Of a stretch of 35,688 nt of DNA, positions 1 to 8,130 are shown in pieces. Under the pieces are notes generated by a model. It saw only the letters and a list, made by a program, of their open reading frames with translations. It made no database searches and was not told the DNA's origin. The position numbers were made by a program, and so were the translations under genes. Position 1 is the first letter of the stretch. Each line of letters begins with the position of its first letter. This stretch comes from Halanaerobiales bacterium (GTDB lineage Bacteria; Bacillota; Halanaerobiia; B1SED10-174): the NCBI GenBank assembly GCA_003551905.1, contig PUNT01000246.1, forward strand, positions 1 through 35,688, read 5' to 3'.

Positions 1-393
1 ATTAAGAATGGCCAGTTCATCCATTTTGCCGGTGACAATCAGGTTGGTACCCATCTCCCTGGCCAGGCTTTCTATGTGATCAGGGACCATACCGATGAGC
101 AGTGGTTTTTTAGACCCCAGTAAATTAAATAATTCTCTATTAAGTTGCAATTCACCTCCAGTAAAAGGTGCTTTAATATTACCTTTATTATCTGTTCCTG
201 ACATAGGCGCAATGAAAAGTTCACATTTTTCTATTAGCTCATTTAATTCCAGGTTTCCTTTAGCTTTAATGCCTGCTGATGGCTGACCAATAGCGTATAT
301 AAATGCTCCCTCTTGTTCTAGAAAATTGATTAGGATTCCTTCTCTCTCGTCACCACCCAGGAAACCAATATTAGTACCTTCTATACTTTTCAA
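1..393 (-). CDS. dpaA: Dipicolinate synthase subunit A, N-terminal part (cut by window edge)
   Basis: Only the first 131 codons are inside the window, and the reading frame runs off the left edge without a stop. This stretch is missing from the ORF track because the frame has no stop here and a TTG start. The protein begins with a Rossmann-like strand and glycine turn (IGFLGGDEREGIL), followed by a region typical of the DpaA N-terminal domain (APMSGTDNKG). DpaA and DpaB oxidise dihydrodipicolinate to dipicolinic acid in the mother cell, for loading into the spore core. Its place downstream of dut and the pnp/deacetylase region matches dpaA context in other spore formers. TTG at 393 is preferred because GGGGAGGTG lies 6 to 8 bases upstream. 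An in-frame ATG at 417 lacks a good ribosome site. The assignment rests on partial sequence plus context. Confidence 0.78.
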   Translation of the reverse strand, partial: MKSIEGTNIGFLGGDEREGILINFLEQEGAFIYAIGQPSAGIKAKGNLELNELIEKCELFIAPMSGTDNKGNIKAPFTGGELQLNRELFNLLGSKKPLLIGMVPDHIESLAREMGTNLIVTGKMDELAILN

Positions 394-453
394 ATCAGGC
401 ACCTCCCCTGCAACCATTATACTATATGACTTCTTAATTATCCCAGTGCTTGT

Positions 454-486
454 TTTAAAATAAAACCCCGGCCTTTTTGACCAGGG
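454..486 (-). terminator. Intrinsic terminator after the glycine-zipper stress gene
   Basis: On the minus strand CCCTGGTC, loop AAAAA, GGCCGGGG forms an 8 bp stem with two G-U pairs. It is followed by TTTTATTTTAAAA. It starts about ten bases after the stop of the 496-981 gene and separates it from dpaA. Confidence 0.8.
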
Positions 487-495
487 TCAGCGATT

Positions 496-981
496 TTAGT
501 GAATTTCTACATCTCGAGCCCTGTGTTCGCGAAGGATATGGGCAATATCCTGGCTCTCTTCATTCTCTGATTCAATGACAGCTAAAATACCCCCCTGGCG
601 AACTTCTTCCTGAAAATGCTGGCTTCTTTCTCTGGGAATCCCCAGATCAACCAGACTTCCCACAATGCCTCCTGCTGCAAGACCGGTTAATCCAGCAGCA
701 ATAGGTCCAACAGCTAGTATAGGGCCAACACCAGGGATAGTCAAAGCACCTGCTCCAGCAAGAAGCCCGGTAAGACCTCCTAAAACTCCGCCAGTTGTCA
801 CTCCTGTGGTTAAGTCCTGGTCAATAACACCCTCTCTATCGCCTTCTTCTCCATTCTCTTTAAGCCTATCCTCCCGGGCTAGTATAGAAACATCTTCTTC
901 TCCAAAGCCTTTTTCCCTGATTTCTTCTACAGCCCTTTCTGCATTGCTGCGTTCCTGAAATACACCAATTACTGTTTCCAT
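496..981 (-). CDS. General-stress-type protein with YflT-like N-terminus and glycine zipper
   Basis: This 161-residue protein starts METVIGVFQ, followed by a helix with AERAVEEIREKGF. That resembles the YflT / general stress protein 17M domain, a ferredoxin-like fold in which the protein detects or modulates something unknown. The centre (about residues 58-112) is a long Gly/Ala-rich stretch (TGGVLGGLTGLLAGAGAL and GLAAGGIVGSLVDLGIP) that looks like a glycine zipper and could insert in or lie on a membrane. The C-terminal part returns to a soluble fold (GGILAVIESE) and ends basic. The ribosome site AGGAGGAGG is strong. The gene has its own terminator and a 69-base upstream gap, so it may be a separate unit inserted between dut and dpaA. 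No enzyme motif is visible, and function is unknown beyond a likely stress role. Confidence 0.6.
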   Translation of the reverse strand: METVIGVFQERSNAERAVEEIREKGFGEEDVSILAREDRLKENGEEGDREGVIDQDLTTGVTTGGVLGGLTGLLAGAGALTIPGVGPILAVGPIAAGLTGLAAGGIVGSLVDLGIPRERSQHFQEEVRQGGILAVIESENEESQDIAHILREHRARDVEIH

Positions 982-1050
982 TGGGAAACCTCCTCCTAGC
1001 TTGATCTTATAGGAGTATTATTTCCCCCAATTTGTTTTATATTCTTATTT

Positions 1051-1485
1051 TCAGGACCTACCTGTTTGCCCAAAACCTTTTTCCTTTCTACCAGAAGGAG
1101 GTAGGTTCTCCACCTGTTCCCATTCTGCTTCTATCACTTTATGAATTATCAACTGTGCTATGCGGTGACCTTTTACTATTTTAAATAGTTCTTTGCCGTG
1201 ATTGATGAGGATAACATTTATTTCACCCCGGAAACCTGAATCTATAACACCATCAGCGTTAAGGACAGTAATACCATGTTTAGCAGCTAGCCCGCTACGG
1301 GGGTTCACATAGCCCACGTACCCCTGTGGAATAGCCATTGCAATACCAGTAGGGATTTTCTTAAACTCACCAGGGTTAAGAATGCAGGATATCCGAGAAC
1401 GTAAATCCATACCGGCATCTTCCCCAGGATGCTCATATACTGGAAGAGGAATTTCCGGGTCCAATATTTTTACCGGTATCTTCAT
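1051..1485 (-). CDS. dut: dUTP diphosphatase (dUTPase)
   Basis: This is a trimeric-type dUTPase of 144 residues, the usual size. It hydrolyses dUTP to dUMP and pyrophosphate, keeping uracil out of DNA and supplying dTMP synthesis. All five family motifs are present in order: AGMDLRS (I), PRSGLAAKHG (II), NADGVIDSGFRGEI (III, with the catalytic Asp), GHRIAQLII (IV) and the flexible C-terminal arm RKEKGFGQTGRS (V), which closes over the active site. It lies 44 bases downstream of the first polysaccharide deacetylase on the same strand. It is probably cotranscribed with it, since I see no terminator between them. The ATG start is preceded by a GGTGA element at suitable distance. Confidence 0.96.
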   Translation of the reverse strand: MKIPVKILDPEIPLPVYEHPGEDAGMDLRSRISCILNPGEFKKIPTGIAMAIPQGYVGYVNPRSGLAAKHGITVLNADGVIDSGFRGEINVILINHGKELFKIVKGHRIAQLIIHKVIEAEWEQVENLPPSGRKEKGFGQTGRS

Positions 1486-1529
1486 GAAGTCACCATTTCC
1501 TTCCCTTGAGGTAAGAATCGAATAATCTA

Positions 1530-2240
1530 TTATTTGATTAATTCACCAACAATAGTGAACTGGTACTGACGGTTTTTGATCTGTTCAATTATTTCAGGAA
1601 GTGCTTTAAGTGTTGGTTCGGTGGGATGAGCCAGGATAATGGCACCCGGTGTGAGCCCCTTCAATATGCGGCTAATGATTATTTCTGGTGCAGGTCTCTG
1701 CCAGTCTATGGTATCTACTGTCCACATTACGGTTTTATAGCCATTTCTGTAAGCAATTCTCGCTATTCTATCGTCTACAACACCATAAGGAGGAGCAAAT
1801 AGATTGGTCTTTATACCGGTTAGATTTTCAAGCAGGGCTTCATTTTTGAGAATTAATTCTTCCAGTTCCCTGTCATTTAGTTGGCCTGGATTTTTATGGC
1901 TGTAACCGTGATTTCCCAGTTCATGCCCTTCACTTGCTATTAGTTTTATTAATTCAGGATTCTTTTTTGCCCAGGTGCCGGTTGGAAAGAATGTTGCGAG
2001 TATATCATATCTATCAAGGTTTTGCAGAATTTCAGGTATGTATTCTTCACCCCAGTCTACATTGAAAGCCAGGGCAGCAACTCTTTCCCCGGTTTTTCCT
2101 TGGTATATGGGCTCATGTACTGCTGCAGGAACAGCCGGGTACTGTGAGTACTCAGCATATAAGGACCAGGCCAGCAGTACTAAAAAAACCAAAAACCAGA
2201 TGTAATTTTTGTTTATTATTATAATTCTTCGCCGTTGCAA
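1530..2240 (-). CDS. Polysaccharide deacetylase-like protein, YlxY/PdaB type, altered motif 1
   Basis: This is a 236-residue NodB-fold protein with one N-terminal membrane anchor (residues about 13-29) and the domain outside the membrane. The zinc-binding His pair is present in GNHGYSH. The first motif reads AFNVDWGEE: the Asp that acts as catalytic base in TFDDG-type enzymes is Asn at residue 60. The usual Arg before PPYG is Ala (FAPPYG). The fourth motif (WTVDTIDW) and the last His (LAHP) remain. It may be inactive, use Asp62 instead, or belong to a variant subfamily. The homologue near pnp in Bacillus is ylxY. The TTG start is chosen by GGAGG eight bases upstream. It follows the intact deacetylase after 13 bases, so the two form a tandem pair, probably acting on spore or cell-wall glycan. 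Confidence 0.83.
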   Translation of the reverse strand: MQRRRIIIINKNYIWFLVFLVLLAWSLYAEYSQYPAVPAAVHEPIYQGKTGERVAALAFNVDWGEEYIPEILQNLDRYDILATFFPTGTWAKKNPELIKLIASEGHELGNHGYSHKNPGQLNDRELEELILKNEALLENLTGIKTNLFAPPYGVVDDRIARIAYRNGYKTVMWTVDTIDWQRPAPEIIISRILKGLTPGAIILAHPTEPTLKALPEIIEQIKNRQYQFTIVGELIK

Positions 2241-2253
2241 AGGTACTTCCTCC

Positions 2254-3024
2254 TTAATTTTCTCCTAGAGGTTTTTGCACGCCAGTATGTTTTTCTATGT
2301 AGTAATCTTTTTCATAGACCAAACGGGACAGAGGGACGATTTTAAATCCCCTGCTCTTCAGATGTGGTACAATTACCGCCAGAGCATCAGCAGTGTATTT
2401 CCCATTGTTATGCATTAAGATAATATCTCCAGCACTCGTTTTTTCCAGTACTCGGTGGATAATAAAATCTTTTCCGGGGTTTTTCCAGTCCAGAGAATCT
2501 ATACTCCATTGAATAACTTTATATCCTTCTTCTTCTGCAACACTAATGACCATATTGTTGTAATCACCAAAGGGGGGACGAAAGAAAACAGGTTTTTTCT
2601 GAGTAATTTCGTATATTAGATCTGAAGTTTTTTGCAGTTCCTGGCGAAAATCTTCGGGAGTCAAGTTAGAACAATGTGGATGGGTATAGGAATGGTTGCC
2701 AATTTCATGGCCTTCTTCGACTATCCTTTTGGCCATCTCTGGAAATTTTTCCAGCCAGTAGCCACCAAAGAAGAATGTTATTTGAATATCATGTTCCTGA
2801 AAGATATCCAGGATTCTGGGTGTCTGATCAGCACCCCATACACCGTCTATGGTTATTGAAATCTTTTTTTCATCTGTATCTACACTGTAAATGGGCAACA
2901 GTTTTTCTTCCTGCTGTACTGGAATTGCTAATCTCTGTCCAAGCCAAAAACTCCCAAAAATCAGAAGAGTGAATACAGCCAGTAAAGAGATCAACAGGAA
3001 ACTGAATCGATAGCTTTTCAACAT
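2254..3024 (-). CDS. Polysaccharide deacetylase (PdaB-like), membrane-anchored
   Basis: This is a 256-residue NodB-family deacetylase with an N-terminal membrane segment (about residues 8-30). Unlike its neighbour it keeps every expected motif: ITIDGVWGAD carries the base Asp, GNHSYTH the zinc His pair, FFRPPFGDY the Arg-containing motif 3, QWSIDSLDW motif 4 and ILMHNN the final His. Family members remove acetyl groups from N-acetylglucosamine or N-acetylmuramic acid in peptidoglycan. PdaB-type proteins act during spore formation. It is the first gene of a leftward unit and diverges from cwlD across a 108-base gap. The start ATG has a clear GGAGGG site. The substrate cannot be told from sequence. 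Confidence 0.88.
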   Translation of the reverse strand: MLKSYRFSFLLISLLAVFTLLIFGSFWLGQRLAIPVQQEEKLLPIYSVDTDEKKISITIDGVWGADQTPRILDIFQEHDIQITFFFGGYWLEKFPEMAKRIVEEGHEIGNHSYTHPHCSNLTPEDFRQELQKTSDLIYEITQKKPVFFRPPFGDYNNMVISVAEEEGYKVIQWSIDSLDWKNPGKDFIIHRVLEKTSAGDIILMHNNGKYTADALAVIVPHLKSRGFKIVPLSRLVYEKDYYIEKHTGVQKPLGEN

Positions 3025-3132
3025 CCTCTTTCCCTCCTTCTATATTTTTTATGCTTTTTGATCAGTTAAAATTCCCCACTTGGTTATATAATGAGCAGGA
3101 ATTTTAGTATATTAGATTAGGAGGGATGACGA

Positions 3133-4275
3133 ATGATTATAAGGCTTCCCAGGAATGAAAAACTATTTTTTATTTTTGTTTTAATTTTAGGGTCATTTCT
3201 TCTATTTGCCAGTTTATCTATATTTATCTGGCCGGTAAAAGTACTAAAGAAACAGGATATAACAATAATAGTTGATGCTGGTCATGGAGGCAAAGACCCT
3301 GGTTCTTCCTATAATGGGTTTCAGGAAAAAGATATTAATCTGGAGGTAGCTTTTTACTTGCAGGAAATACTACAAGACGAGGGCTTGAAAGTTGTAATGA
3401 CTCGCACGGAGGACATAATGTTTAATAATAACCGACAGGATGATCTTAAGAGAAGGATTGATATAGCCAATAGTTCTGATGCAGCTCTCCTGGTAAGCAT
3501 ACATGTGAACAAGTTTCCTTCTCCAAAGCCATTTGGTGGAGAGGTTTATTATTTTACTGGTTCTGAACAAGGCAAACAACTGGCTCAGAAAATACAGGAA
3601 AACCTCCTCAAGCTTCAGAAAAACAGTTACCGGTCTATAAAGGAAGGGAATTTTTACCTGCTAAAAAAATCCAAAATACCAGGGGTTATTGTTGAAATTG
3701 GTTTTATCTCCAATCCTAAAGATAGAGAGAGGTTAAAGAGTGAGAGTTCCAAAAGAGAAATTGCCCGGGCAGTGGCCCAGGGCATAAAAGATTATCTTGT
3801 ATTAGATGTGCCAGTTACAGTGCAAGATCAGCAGGTTTCTGTTTATCCAGAGTATTCTAAAATAGATCTTATGGGTGGTTTACTGCCTCTTTTTTATATT
3901 TGTCAGGAGGGAAGTGGTGATCTCAAGAGGCATGACATAAAAGTGGATTACCTAAAAATGCTGCAGGATACCCCTGCAGCATCGTTTGTGGAGAAAAAAA
4001 TTGAACTGGCTCTTTTAGTATATAGGGAAGGAGATCTGGCCGGAATAGCACCTCTCCCGGAAAATGCAAATTATGACTTTTCACTCAGAGATGGTGATTT
4101 GCATCTTTTTTTTGAATTAGATGCTAAATATTTTTTCTCTAGCTCACTTATGGAGCTTTTGGCCTTGCAGGCTCTTAAAAAAACATTCTTAAGTTTGCCA
4201 GGAGTCAATAGGCTTATTATTTACCTGGATGAACGTCCAGTCAATACCATCAGCGGACATTTATTTATTGACTAG
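3133..4275 (+). CDS. cwlD: CwlD-like N-acetylmuramoyl-L-alanine amidase fused to a GerMN domain
   Basis: This is the only plus-strand gene. Residues 10-33 form a membrane anchor. Residues 43-226 are an Amidase_3 domain with zinc ligands His51 (DAGHGG), Glu65 (FQEKD) and His124 (SIHVN) and catalytic Glu188 (VEIGFISNP). The YLLKKSKIPG stretch is typical of CwlD, which removes stem peptides so muramic-delta-lactam can form in spore cortex. CwlD of B. subtilis is about 237 residues; this protein has about 140 more. That extra part resembles GerMN, with SSLMELLALQALKKTF and LPGVNRLIIYLD near the end. GerM is normally a separate sporulation lipoprotein. AGGAGG lies eight bases before the ATG. TATAAT at 3087-3092 could be a -10 box but has no clear -35. 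Amidase assignment is firm; GerMN rests on pattern resemblance. Confidence 0.88.
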   Translation: MIIRLPRNEKLFFIFVLILGSFLLFASLSIFIWPVKVLKKQDITIIVDAGHGGKDPGSSYNGFQEKDINLEVAFYLQEILQDEGLKVVMTRTEDIMFNNNRQDDLKRRIDIANSSDAALLVSIHVNKFPSPKPFGGEVYYFTGSEQGKQLAQKIQENLLKLQKNSYRSIKEGNFYLLKKSKIPGVIVEIGFISNPKDRERLKSESSKREIARAVAQGIKDYLVLDVPVTVQDQQVSVYPEYSKIDLMGGLLPLFYICQEGSGDLKRHDIKVDYLKMLQDTPAASFVEKKIELALLVYREGDLAGIAPLPENANYDFSLRDGDLHLFFELDAKYFFSSSLMELLALQALKKTFLSLPGVNRLIIYLDERPVNTISGHLFID

Positions 4276-4310
4276 GGACTCTTTCTTGAAAAGAGAAAAT
4301 ACTTTGGGCT

Positions 4311-5231
4311 CTATCTAGCAAAGACATGATTGCCAATGATGACTGTTACCTCCCGGGTTTCTAGCCACCAGGTCGAAACAGCTATAGCTGGATTATAATA
4401 GAAAAGGGCTCCTCTTGTGGGATCAGTACCCTTCAAAGCTTCTTCAGCAGCCTTAAAGGCTGTTTCATTAGGTCTCAGATTTATCTGGCCATCCTGAACG
4501 CAACTGAATTGCAACGGTTGGTAGACTACACCATGGATTGTGTCAGGGTAGCTGTTGTTTAGAACCCTATTCAGGATAACAGCCCCTACTGCTACCTGAC
4601 CGATAAAAGGTTCTCCTCTAGCTTCAGCATGTATGGTGCGAGCCAGAAGTTCTTTTTCCGCCGGGCTTATAGTCTTTTTAATTGCTTCTTTAGGGGTTAG
4701 ATTATGTACAGGCAAATATATTCTCTGTCCTATGCGAATTTGAGGATCAGGAAGGTTGTTTAGAGCCTGAATAAAAGAAACAGAAGTGTTAAAATCTCTA
4801 GCCAGATCAAAGAGTGTGTCTCCCCTCCTTACCTGATAGAGAATCACCTTATCCTTGGGTAAGGAAACTGGTTTTAGGTTTTGATACAGATAAACTGGGT
4901 AGAAATCAAGTTCCAGTTGCATCTCATGGAAGCTTTCATTGAATAAAGCATCCTGAAGAGGAGGCACTTCCTGCCACAGCTGAGAGGGAATTCTTATGTA
5001 ATCGCCTGCTCTGATAAAATCATTGGTACCCAGGTTGTTTGCCCATCGCAGGCCACTTATGGACGCACCAAATTTTCGGGCAATACTGGTTAGATTGTCC
5101 CCTTCCTGTACCTCATAAATAAAGTAGAAGCAGGAAAAAAAATTATGGCAGTAATTTTCCAGTGCACATATTGTTAGGCTGTAAATTCCTAAAAATAGTA
5201 ATATTAATACAGCGACCCGTATCACTTTCAT
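4311..5231 (-). CDS. sleB: Spore cortex-lytic enzyme SleB-like hydrolase with two LysM domains
   Basis: The 306-residue protein has an N-terminal hydrophobic segment (about residues 5-24) for export or anchoring. Two LysM glycan-binding repeats follow, one near residues 40-84 (YEVQEGDNLTSIARKFG) and one near 131-177 (YQVRRGDTLFDLARDF). The C-terminal Hydrolase_2 domain from about residue 190 contains LARTIHAEARGE with the likely catalytic Glu, then GAVILNRVLN and FYYNPA. SleB-family enzymes are lytic transglycosylases that break cortex peptidoglycan during germination. B. subtilis SleB has a different N-terminal peptidoglycan-binding domain. The LysM-LysM-hydrolase layout is common in clostridia, where some members act in vegetative or sporulating cells instead. 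It is convergent with cwlD and lies 26 bases after dinG. Confidence 0.88.
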   Translation of the reverse strand: MKVIRVAVLILLFLGIYSLTICALENYCHNFFSCFYFIYEVQEGDNLTSIARKFGASISGLRWANNLGTNDFIRAGDYIRIPSQLWQEVPPLQDALFNESFHEMQLELDFYPVYLYQNLKPVSLPKDKVILYQVRRGDTLFDLARDFNTSVSFIQALNNLPDPQIRIGQRIYLPVHNLTPKEAIKKTISPAEKELLARTIHAEARGEPFIGQVAVGAVILNRVLNNSYPDTIHGVVYQPLQFSCVQDGQINLRPNETAFKAAEEALKGTDPTRGALFYYNPAIAVSTWWLETREVTVIIGNHVFAR

Positions 5232-5257
5232 AGTTTGTTGTTATCCTCCATGTTTTA

Positions 5258-7276
5258 TCAATTATCTTCACCATAGTCCAGGTTTTTTCCTTCCTTTTCC
5301 CAGAATTTTTTTCCTGATGACAGCAGTTTTTCTTTTTTTCCGATAATAACCGGCATATCATCTGGCAAAGAACGCAAAAATGTTTTTCCATAGTTCCGGG
5401 TTGCAATCCTGGTATCAAAAAGCATAATAAGGCCACGATCTTGATAACTTCTGATGAGTCTTCCCCAGCCTTGTTTGAAACGCAGTAATGCTTTTGGCAA
5501 CATGAGGTCGGAAAAAGGATTTCTACCCATTTCTTCTAATTGTTTTGCTTTCCCATATATCCAGGGATCATCAGGTACAGGAAAGGGTAAGCGCATAATG
5601 ATTACAGTTGTTAGATGATGGCCGGGTAGATCTATCCCCTCCCAGAAACTACTGGTACCCAGGAGTATAGCCTTTTGTTCTTTTTTAAATGTATTAACCA
5701 GTAGGTCTGGTGTTTTTTCCCCTTGCTTGAGTATGGCATAAAATTTTGATAAGTTTGAGCCTTTCAGGACATTGTGAAAATCCTCCAGCATTTTATACGC
5801 TGTGAAAAGTATCAGAACCCGCGGTCCCAGAATTGATTGTAAATGTTCCATAAGGTAAATTGATTCTTTGGTGTAACCTGCACTACCTGGTGATGGGAGT
5901 TCTTCAGGAATTATAAATTGAGTTTGGTACTGATACTCAAATGGAGATGGTAAAATCATTTTATCTACCCGGTCTGGTGGCAAGCCCATTTCTTCTGTAA
6001 AGCGAGATATATCTGCATCGACAGATATGGTTGCAGAAGTGAATACAGCCCCATTCAGATAATTTTGAAAGGTTTCTTTGAGAAAATTATCTATGCGTAA
6101 TGGCAATGCTTTAAGTGCAGAATCGCTTTTATTTTTTTCGGCCCAGAAAACATAATTATGAAGATCCAAAGTTAGGAAATGATTTAAAGAAGCAATGAAA
6201 TCCTGCAGTTTTCTTTTATTCTCCATTAGCATACCCTCCTCTTCCACAGGAAGAGAGGGAAAGTTTTTAAAAAATTGCAGCAGTTTGTCTAAGGTTTCTA
6301 ATAAGTCTTCCGGGGCACCTTTCAGGTCATTAGTCCAGCCTTCCTGGAGAATTTGCTGTTCATTTTTGTCGGTATTTTTCCTGAGCACCTGGAAAAACCC
6401 TTTGCTCTTTTGTGCCAGCATGGTTACATTCTCCACGAAATCTTGCAGATTTTTTATGTTATTTTTGCCCATCAAGGTAGCAACTTCTTTTAGATCCTGG
6501 CAGAATGAGTCTAAATGTTTTTCCTGAAAATCAAAACCAAAAAAATTGATGCCTGCTTCTTCTAGGTGATGGGCCTCATCAAAAATAATGTTCTTAAAGG
6601 GAGGTAAGACCGAACCTTCTTCGGTCCCGGGGTATTTTAGATTGCTAAAAAAAAGGTGGTGATTGATAATAGCAATCTGGGCATGATGGCAGTGTTTTCG
6701 GGCCTTGATTACAAAACAGTCCTTTAGATATGGGCAGTTAGGGTATTGACACAGGTCCAGAGAAGCACATAGATTATACCAGAGGTATTTTTGGTTATGA
6801 AAGGGCCAGTCTTCGATTGAACCATTTTCAGTATCTGCTACCCACATATAAATCTGGGGAAGAATTTTTTTGTTCAATGATGGTTTTAGATGAAGCCTGG
6901 CCAGTCGATTGCGGCAGATATAGTTTTGTCTACCCATTAACAGGGCTATATCACAGTTAATATTCAAGGCCTTTTTCGCCAGGGGCAAATCTTGATTGAA
7001 TAATTGCATCTGTAGATTCCTGGTATAGGTGGAAATCAGTAAAGGCTCTGAATTGGCCTGGGAAAAAAGTAGAGCAGGAATCAGGTAGGAAAATGTTTTT
7101 CCAATACCAGTCCCTGCTTCCACAATCAGATAACGCATTTCTTTCAATGCCTTACTGACATGCCATGCCATTTTCTTTTGAGCTGAACGCATTTCAAAAT
7201 CAGGCAATGTTTTTTCCAGAGCGCCACCCTGGCTGAATATTCTATCTATGTCCTCTAGATTAATTGACCAGGTCAT
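5258..7276 (-). CDS. dinG: DinG-family ATP-dependent DNA helicase (XPD-like, iron-sulfur)
   Basis: This is a 672-residue superfamily 2 helicase without the N-terminal exonuclease domain seen in Bacillus DinG. Walker A is AGTGIGKT at residues 54-61, and the DEAH box is IFDEAHHLEE. TSATI is motif III-like, and QGWGRLIRSYQDRG is motif VI. Between Walker A and the DEAH box lies a cysteine-rich stretch (CRNRL, then LCQYPNCPYLKDC) fitting the 4Fe-4S cluster of the XPD/DinG group, followed by INHHLFFSNL. Such enzymes unwind 5'-overhang duplexes, R-loops and other repair or replication intermediates. Its ATG overlaps the nfo stop by four bases (ATGA), so the two are translationally coupled and point to a shared DNA-repair unit. 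Confidence 0.9.
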   Translation of the reverse strand: MTWSINLEDIDRIFSQGGALEKTLPDFEMRSAQKKMAWHVSKALKEMRYLIVEAGTGIGKTFSYLIPALLFSQANSEPLLISTYTRNLQMQLFNQDLPLAKKALNINCDIALLMGRQNYICRNRLARLHLKPSLNKKILPQIYMWVADTENGSIEDWPFHNQKYLWYNLCASLDLCQYPNCPYLKDCFVIKARKHCHHAQIAIINHHLFFSNLKYPGTEEGSVLPPFKNIIFDEAHHLEEAGINFFGFDFQEKHLDSFCQDLKEVATLMGKNNIKNLQDFVENVTMLAQKSKGFFQVLRKNTDKNEQQILQEGWTNDLKGAPEDLLETLDKLLQFFKNFPSLPVEEEGMLMENKRKLQDFIASLNHFLTLDLHNYVFWAEKNKSDSALKALPLRIDNFLKETFQNYLNGAVFTSATISVDADISRFTEEMGLPPDRVDKMILPSPFEYQYQTQFIIPEELPSPGSAGYTKESIYLMEHLQSILGPRVLILFTAYKMLEDFHNVLKGSNLSKFYAILKQGEKTPDLLVNTFKKEQKAILLGTSSFWEGIDLPGHHLTTVIIMRLPFPVPDDPWIYGKAKQLEEMGRNPFSDLMLPKALLRFKQGWGRLIRSYQDRGLIMLFDTRIATRNYGKTFLRSLPDDMPVIIGKKEKLLSSGKKFWEKEGKNLDYGEDN

Positions 7277-8115
7277 TTTTTCACCCCTGCAAATTCCTTC
7301 AAAAAGTTGAGGTTTCTGGAGCCTTCTACTTTTGGATCTCCGGGGGTTTCCAGTATCATGGGGAGATTCCTCAGCAAAGGTTCTTCTAACATAGCCTTGA
7401 AACCACTTTGGCCAATATGTCCTTCACCCAGATGAGTATGACGATCTATACCCGATCCCAGCGGAGCTAAAGAATCATTCACATGAAGCAGCTTGAGCCT
7501 TTTGGTATCCATTTCATTGTCTATCTCTTTCAATGTTGTGGACCAACCATGAGAACTTCTTATATCATAACCACCTGCTAGAGCATGGCAGGTATCAAAA
7601 CACAGGCAAACATTTTCCTGGGGGAACATATTTATGGCCTGGGCTAGTTCATTAAAACTCCCTCCTAAAGATGTTCCAGAACCTGCAGTGTTTTCCAGGA
7701 GAAATACAATATCTGGGAATTTATTCATGAGGTAGTCAAGTGTTTTTTGCAGTCTCCATATGGACCTGGGGACTGTGGTGTTTTTATGGTTGCCAGGATG
7801 CATGACAAAAAATTCTGCACCCAGCAAAATTGCTCTCGAGACTTCTATTTCTAGCGCATGTAGAGACTTTTCATAAATATCTTTGTCAGGAGAGCAAGGA
7901 TTGATAAGGTAAGAAACATGAACTACCCAGGGATTAATACCTTTTTGGGGGCTCTGTTCTTTGGCAAAAATAGCGCCCTCTTTATCAAAAGTCCCCGCTT
8001 TCCAGCTGCGGGGATTTCTGACAAATACCTGTAAGGTAGTGCACTGCAATTCTTCAGCCAGTTGTAATGTTTTTTGGAAACCACCACTGATTGAAAGGTG
8101 GATACCTGTACGCAA
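7273..8115 (-). CDS. nfo: Deoxyribonuclease IV (AP endonuclease)
   Basis: This 280-residue TIM-barrel enzyme cuts the backbone 5' of abasic sites in base-excision repair using a trinuclear zinc centre. Diagnostic stretches are GIHLSISGG at the N-terminus, QVFVRNPRSW, VMHPGNH, LLENTAGSGTSLG (Glu ligand), CFDTCHALAGGYD (Asp and His ligands), HVNDSLAPLGSGIDRHTHLGEG and the final ILETPGD. The length equals that of typical Nfo proteins. In Bacillus, Nfo protects spore DNA after dormancy, which fits its position beside cortex-lysis and cortex-maturation genes. The start is TTG with GGGG eight bases before it. The gene follows pnp after 15 bases and overlaps dinG by four. Confidence 0.96.
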   Translation of the reverse strand: MRTGIHLSISGGFQKTLQLAEELQCTTLQVFVRNPRSWKAGTFDKEGAIFAKEQSPQKGINPWVVHVSYLINPCSPDKDIYEKSLHALEIEVSRAILLGAEFFVMHPGNHKNTTVPRSIWRLQKTLDYLMNKFPDIVFLLENTAGSGTSLGGSFNELAQAINMFPQENVCLCFDTCHALAGGYDIRSSHGWSTTLKEIDNEMDTKRLKLLHVNDSLAPLGSGIDRHTHLGEGHIGQSGFKAMLEEPLLRNLPMILETPGDPKVEGSRNLNFLKEFAGVKK

Positions 8116-8130
8116 AGGCTTTTCCCCTTT

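Noticed and set aside
95-286. 63-residue plus-strand ORF at the left edge
   Set aside because: Antisense to the dpaA fragment, which has a good ribosome site and family-like sequence.
4276-4310. Small hairpin CTCTTT/AAAGAG between convergent cwlD and sleB
   Set aside because: Only 6 bp and no T-tract on either strand, so not supported as a terminator.
5143-5436. 97-residue minus-strand ORF spanning the dinG-sleB junction
   Set aside because: Out of frame with both real genes, whose frames fully occupy the region.
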